Below, piece by piece: positions 58,993-64,000 of a DNA stretch of 64,000 nt. The position numbers and the translations under genes were made by a program. Below the pieces are notes generated by a model that did no database searches, had not been told where the DNA came from, and saw only the letters and a list, made by a program, of their open reading frames with translations. How positions within the stretch are numbered: the stretch's first letter is position 1; each line of letters starts with the position of its first letter. Source of the DNA: Corbicula japonica (lineage: Eukaryota > Mollusca > Bivalvia > Venerida > Cyrenidae); assembly GCA_038501625.1 (NCBI GenBank), contig JAZAYU010000062.1, positions 3,510,460-3,574,459 of the forward strand, read 5' to 3'.

Positions 58993-61900
58993 ATGGCCTC
59001 ATCGGTCCAAAACGGGGTAATAGAAAACGGTTCCCCACAGAATAAAAAACCAAAGATGGCGGATCGGTCAGTGATGGTGGTCATGGGCACACAGTGGGGC
59101 GATGAAGGAAAGGGAAAAGTGGTTGACATGTTGGCTGCAAACGTGGATATCGTGTGTCGATGTCAGGTAAACAGTTCGCCGCGTGATTTTGTTTTGATTA
59201 CGTTGCATCATCGCATTGTTTACTGTCGGTCCGTGTGTACTCTGCGTGACATGAACATTCGTTTATAACAAAAAGTCGTGTCATTATCTTTGTTTTTCTC
59301 TGAAGGATATACACTAAACAATATTTTTTTTCATTTGTTCGCAGGGGAAGTAATTCACTTAGAGGTCGTTCGGACGTTTATTTATTTTCTAAAATAATGA
59401 ATTAAAAATATCAGTTCATTTGACAATTCTTCAAAATATGTTAGAACATCTTTTAATATTTGATAAAAACAATAGTTCTTAATTTAAGTGGGTTAAATAC
59501 TGGGTTAATCATCCACAAACCTGTTTCAGTGTTGATCAAGATTCTTCATGAAAGCGCTTAGTTGAAATGATATTCTCACCACACCAGGGCAAGGGGCCCA
59601 CTCCCTTTAATTTGGGGGGAAAATACTGTGATTTGTCTTTTCAAAGAGGTATAAAAAAACATATATGGCTAATTTCTGAGTATTTGTACACCCCAACAGT
59701 AACACACTATTGGGGGAAAATTGCTGAATGATAGTTATTTATATTTACATTTGCATTAAGTCCACATTCTTAACCCATTACTCCATAGATAAACAGTTAT
59801 TGCATGGACTAACAATGTAGATTCAGATCAGCCAGCACATCCATGCTGTCAGATCAGGATCTACACTGTTCCCTTTTAGATTCATTAGGTTATTTCTGAC
59901 CAAGATGCGACCTGTGCAGATCCAGACCAGGAGTCAAAGATGTGCTGGCTGATCTGGATCTGCACAGTTTTCACACACATTAAAAGGTGTATGCATGGAG
60001 TAAATAGTTAAAATTTGCCTATGCACTCTAGTTTTTCTCTAAAAGATACCTTAAAAATATCCTTTTGCAGTATGTTTTGAATTAAACCCACATCTTGTAC
60101 CCATACCACTTACCAGCTAGTTTTCAACCGCATGATATCATCTGCCATAAAGTGGCATAAGGGATTTATCATGTGTTTGATGGTCATGAACATTCTTAAG
60201 CTGTACTCTGAAAGACTGTTCCTGATTTTTAATTTTGAGTGTCCCACAATGTCTTCGATGTAACAAAAAGCTAGCTATGTGTAGCAACAAAAACAAGCAA
60301 ATATTTTAACCACAGATATAAAAACTTCGATACCTAAGGCTTGTCACACTCTGATCTAAAGGGGTGTTATTTAGTGGCTAAACAGAAGATTAAAAGTACA
60401 TATATTAGTAACTATCACACTTGTCATGATATACATTAACCCTGTCCTCCATAAATACTCTTATTTACGCATGTGCAACCAGCGTAGATCCAGATCACCT
60501 GTACATCCATGCCATCAGATCAGATCTGCACTGGTTGCATTTTTGTCAGAAATAACCTAAAGAATAATAAAGCGAACAGTGCAGATCCTGATCAGACGGC
60601 ACATGAGCACATCTGGGCATGGATGTGCTGGCTGATGTGGATCTACACTGGTCGCACATGCATAAAAATGCCTATTTGTGGAGGGAAGGGTTAACATCAG
60701 ATTTTTTTTATTACAGGTAGAAGCAGTATCATGCTATTTCTCCCGAAATTGTAGTCAATAGGCCCTTCCTCTGGCTGTGTAAAAACCACATTAGTAACTT
60801 ACAAAAATAAATTTTTGAAAATTTTAAGTATTATCATTTAATGTCTCTATTTTCAATCAAATCATGCAGTTTTCAATAGTTACTCTACAAAAATTATAAG
60901 GAAATTAAACTTAAAATTACATGTTCATAGTGTAAATAAAGTTAGTTTTACTGTACCGGACTTGAAAATGCAGAAGTCTAGTTAGTAATATAATAATTTG
61001 TGACTTCAACTTATTCTAAAATTGCACCAGGTCTAGAATGAAAATCTGGAAATCAATGAGATATTGCCTGTCAAATCTTAATGTGACTTGAACATATGAA
61101 TATTTTTGAACAGTAAGATTTAGTCATCATCTTTTTTACATCAGGAAATATAATTGCTGCATTTTGGGATAGTATGATAAAATTTTGACCTGAAACAACT
61201 TTAAAGCACTCTAGTTGCAGAAAATGTAGATTACAAAGTCAATAGACAATGCTCATTGCGTGGTTTGGGAGAAGGGTAAAAGTAGGAGCCAAGTTTCTTG
61301 TGCCTTTCCAAAAAAACAGTCTCGGCAATTTTTTTCATTCAGCAGTGTGAATGAATTCAGCTTTTGTAATGACTTATTTCAGAGGAAGAAAATTGAATTC
61401 TCCTTAACTCTTACTTTTTAATTGTCACCATATTCTTATACATAAAATTTTCAGTGGGCAAGGTTATTGCTGTTTTGAGTTTGCACCATATTAACATGGG
61501 CAAACAGTGTAGATCCAAATCTGCCACACATACAAGATCTACAGTATGTGTTTCAGATTCATTAGGTATTTCTGACCAAAAGGAGAAGTGTAGATCCAGA
61601 TCAGACAGCACAGATATGTTGGCTGATCTGGATCTAAACTGTTTGCCCGTGTATTAAAATGCCTTTCCAAGGAGCAAATGGTTTATACAGAATAAAATGG
61701 AACAGTTCTTATCAGTTAATCTTTAATCACTTACATGAGCTGCCCAAAGCTCTGTTATCATGCAGCTGATATATAGGTGACTGGGTTTTGTGCCAACTAT
61801 ATCACCAGCATTCTTTGCCAAATAACAGTATAAATGTTACCATACTTCTGTTAATTAGTATATTCATGAATCAGTTGATAAGATGCTATGGAGATACTGT

Positions 61901-63783
61901 CAGTCATTATAGCATTATAAATCTGTTCATTAATCAACAGATCTAGTACCATAACTTTATATTGTACATCTGTCCAGGTCCCTAGATCATAAAACTGAGG
62001 TTGGAGACCAGTCTCAAATCTCGGGCCTCTCTGATTGGTTGAAATGACCACCAGTCGCCATTTCAGCCAATCAGATGCTTGAGATTTGAGACTGGTCTTG
62101 AGTTTTAGTTTATGATATCAGACTCCAGTGCCATTTTAGAAATATTTCATTATGCTTTCTGTCTACAACTTTCAGATATATTTCTCAATTAATATGTAAC
62201 TAATTATAATTAAGTGTTTGAAATTTAGCCTTAACTACTCTAAAATTGCTGAACATGGGCATTCTATCACTGTAACTGGCTGTTTTCTAAGTGTAGCCTT
62301 TCCCACTTATATATGCAGGATTTGAAGAGTTTCAAAAAAGTGACAGTTACATGTGGCAAAATGATAAGATATTAGGTTGTTTGTTTGTTTTTAAGCTGAA
62401 TTTTAAGATCAAGAGATAGTTTGGTACAATGTTACACTCCAAGTCAACAAGAACTTTATTTTTTATGGGCTGATCTTATCAGGCCATCCATAAAAATGTT
62501 TGGTTGCATTTGTCATACTACTATAAATTGGCCTGACTCAGTTTTTGTTTGTCCTTGGGTGTTTGGGTGTTGGTTTTAATTTGTTTTACTTTATAGAAAT
62601 GGATAACAAAAAGTCCTTACAGGAAACTAACAACTCTAAAAATTGTGCAAACAGTTGTTATTTAAGGTTGGAATAAAACGCTAAGAAAAGCAAGGCCCGT
62701 AATAACATTAATTTGCATTTATATAGGCCTCCTAGTGAAACCTTTAAAACCTTTAAAAACCTTTAGTTTCATAGCAAACCTTTAAAACCTTTACAACTTC
62801 TGGAAAAACCTTTAAAATGGCCAACAAGCCTGTAATTTTCACTTAAATCCTATATTTTTTCAGACTGCTTGTCCTGTCTGGCAGTTTAATGCAAGTAATG
62901 GTTGCACTTCTGTATTTCTTCCCCATTTTAAGTGTTGTTATTGGGATATTGCTTGTGAATCAATTATAATGATTGTGTAATTTAAACAGTATTTGATAAT
63001 ATCAAACATGCCTATTTCCGATACCTCTGGTTTTAGAGTGTGGGTTTCCATATACAAATTAATTGTTTTAGAAAATACATAATATATTGTGTGTTTTCAA
63101 CGTAAATTCCGACAAAAATAGCCTTTATTTACTCTTTATTTTTAAATATTTTACACTAAAGGGCCTTTATTTTCGTAGATAGGAGCCTTTATAATAACCT
63201 TTATTTTTGTTCAGGCATGCTAGGAGGCCTGTTTATAAGTTCCATTGTTAAGGTTGTGGTTCATTTTACTGTTGAATATAAATGAATTTGGTCTTTCCAG
63301 GGATTGGCTTAGAGGGAGACAAGAAAAAAATAGTCTTTTAAATGCCCCATCTGCTCAGCTAAGGAAGAAGTTTTTCCCTATGTTTTTATACAGAAATTTA
63401 AAATCCTACATTTAGTTGTTTTTTCCCTAAAATTGCAAAAACTTCTCCCTGTTCTGGGAACCTAAGCCAATCCCAGTTTAGGAAATAGTGTACATATTTT
63501 CAAAATTAATCATTTATTTAGTCACTGAAAGAAAAGTTTTAAAAAAGCATGGGCTCGTATGTCACCCAAATGGCTTGTAGCCATACCATAAAAAATGATT
63601 TCCCTATAATAATAAATGATAGCATTTTATGTTATTTTCTTCACAAGAAAACATAGTTTTAAATGATGCAATGTTTGCAGGGAGGAAACAATGCTGGACA
63701 TACAGTCGTTATTGGCAAGAAGAAATATGCATTCCACATGTTACCAAGTGGTATCGTTCATCCAAATTGTGTTGCTGTCATTG
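58993..63783 (+). CDS. ADSS: Adenylosuccinate synthetase, first two coding exons (3' part outside window)
   Basis: Exon 1 is 58993-59166 and exon 2 is 63681-63783, joined in phase 0; exon 2 ends ATTG|gtaggt. They encode 92 residues of a protein usually about 450. It catalyses GTP-dependent joining of aspartate to IMP, the first committed step to AMP, in the cytosol. Exon 1 carries the GTP-binding loop [16 protein letters not shown] and ends DIVCRCQ. Exon 2 opens [20 protein letters not shown], then [14 protein letters not shown], all family signatures. The N-terminal 25 residues are variable as in animal enzymes. The start ATG is the first that gives that tail; an in-frame ATG upstream (58930) would add 21 residues and is less likely. 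Intron 1 is 4.5 kb. Confidence 0.97.
59770..60011. repeat. TTAA MITE
   Basis: TTAACCCATTACTCCATAG to 'gcatggagtaaatagttaa'; inner blocks are complete. Confidence 0.75.
60436..60694. repeat. TTAA MITE
   Basis: TTAACCCTGTCCTCC to GGAGGGAAGGGTTAA, full length. Confidence 0.8.
61490..61685. repeat. TTAA MITE, worn ends
   Basis: Has 'cagtgtagatccaaatctg' and 'ggctgatctggatctaaac'; both ends are degraded. Confidence 0.6.
61974..62128. repeat. 145-bp palindrome family
   Basis: 'ctagatcataaaactgagg' to 'gagttttagtttatgat', centre 'gaccaccagtcgcc', slightly worn. Confidence 0.8.
62724..63231. mobile_element. 508-bp element with YAGGCCTCCTAG termini and 6-bp duplication
   Basis: Left TAGGCCTCCTAGTG, right inverse CAGGCCTCCTAGCATG, with TTTATA outside both ends (62718-62723, 63232-63237). 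The inner part repeats 'aaacctttaaaacctt' on the left and 'cctttatttt' on the right. hAT-like, but the family is unproven. Confidence 0.6.
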
Positions 63784-63918
63784 GTAGGTAGCCAACTTTT
63801 GATAGGATATTACAAAAACAGCTGAATAGCCTGGTAGGAGGCTTAGGCAATAGAAAATTAATTCCTAGATTCTCATCCAAATTTTGGAAAAAAAATGGGG
63901 CGGGCGGGTTTTAGTTTT

Positions 63919-64000
63919 TAGCTCACCTGTCACATAGTGACAGGGTGAGCTTTTGTGATCACCCTTCGTCCGTCCGTCGTCCGTTCACAATTGTTGTCCG
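63919..64000 (-). mobile_element. Start of a second tandem-array element, reversed, cut by window end
   Basis: 'tagctcacctgtcacatag' ... 'agcttttgtgatcaccctt' ... 'ttcacaattgttgtccg' is the inverse of the tail of 41363-42435. Confidence 0.85.

Larger units (their letters stand above)
59167..63680. other. ADSS: ADSS intron 1
   Basis: It holds three TTAA MITEs, one palindrome and one element with a 6-bp duplication, listed separately. 60700-61450 and 62130-62720 show nothing recognised. No exon-like conservation is visible. Confidence 0.6.

Overview
The window looks like nuclear DNA from a bivalve mollusc; a venerid clam is plausible, but the species is not proven. The evidence is A+T-rich DNA, small exons split by kilobase introns, animal-type proteins and a very dense load of short non-autonomous transposons. 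It also has the 'gaccttgacct / ctagatatcattgagataaac' tandem-array repeats that I associate with bivalve genomes. No bacterial, plasmid or CRISPR feature is present.

Four protein-coding genes can be supported with in-phase splice junctions. (1) 7183-21671, minus: a five-exon gene for a 1193-residue nuclear-type protein with one C2H2 finger, most like ZNF839. (2) 29700-31501, plus: a two-exon TMEM223 homologue of 260 residues, a mitochondrial inner-membrane protein. (3) 36641-52092, minus: a thirteen-exon DLST gene, the E2 subunit of 2-oxoglutarate dehydrogenase, 473 residues, complete. (4) 58993-63783, plus: the first two coding exons of adenylosuccinate synthetase; the rest lies beyond the window. 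TMEM223 and DLST both act in mitochondria, but nothing suggests the four genes form a functional cluster.

Everything else is repeat landscape. 1-7182 is intergenic and packed with TTAA-flanked MITEs. 21708-29699 holds a 49-base poly-G run, a 318-bp-arm inverted repeat and two long palindromes. 31502-36640 holds a tRNA-derived SINE and a 1.1-kb, 18-bp minisatellite with a 144-bp higher-order period. 52093-58992 holds a dead Penelope-like reverse transcriptase and a 2047-bp long-TIR element flanked by a 6-bp duplication. Introns carry hAT-like elements with readable target-site duplications, a pogo-like TA element, a seven-unit tandem array and many copies of a roughly 145-bp palindrome.

The most useful new material is the transposon set. 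At least five elements can be bounded to the base by their target duplications. Two insertions end within about 10 bp of a 5' splice site, and nested insertions give a relative age order. No wholly new enzymatic system was found. The best candidates for undescribed entities are the palindrome family, the long-TIR 6-bp-TSD element and the 24.3-25.6 kb inverted repeat.
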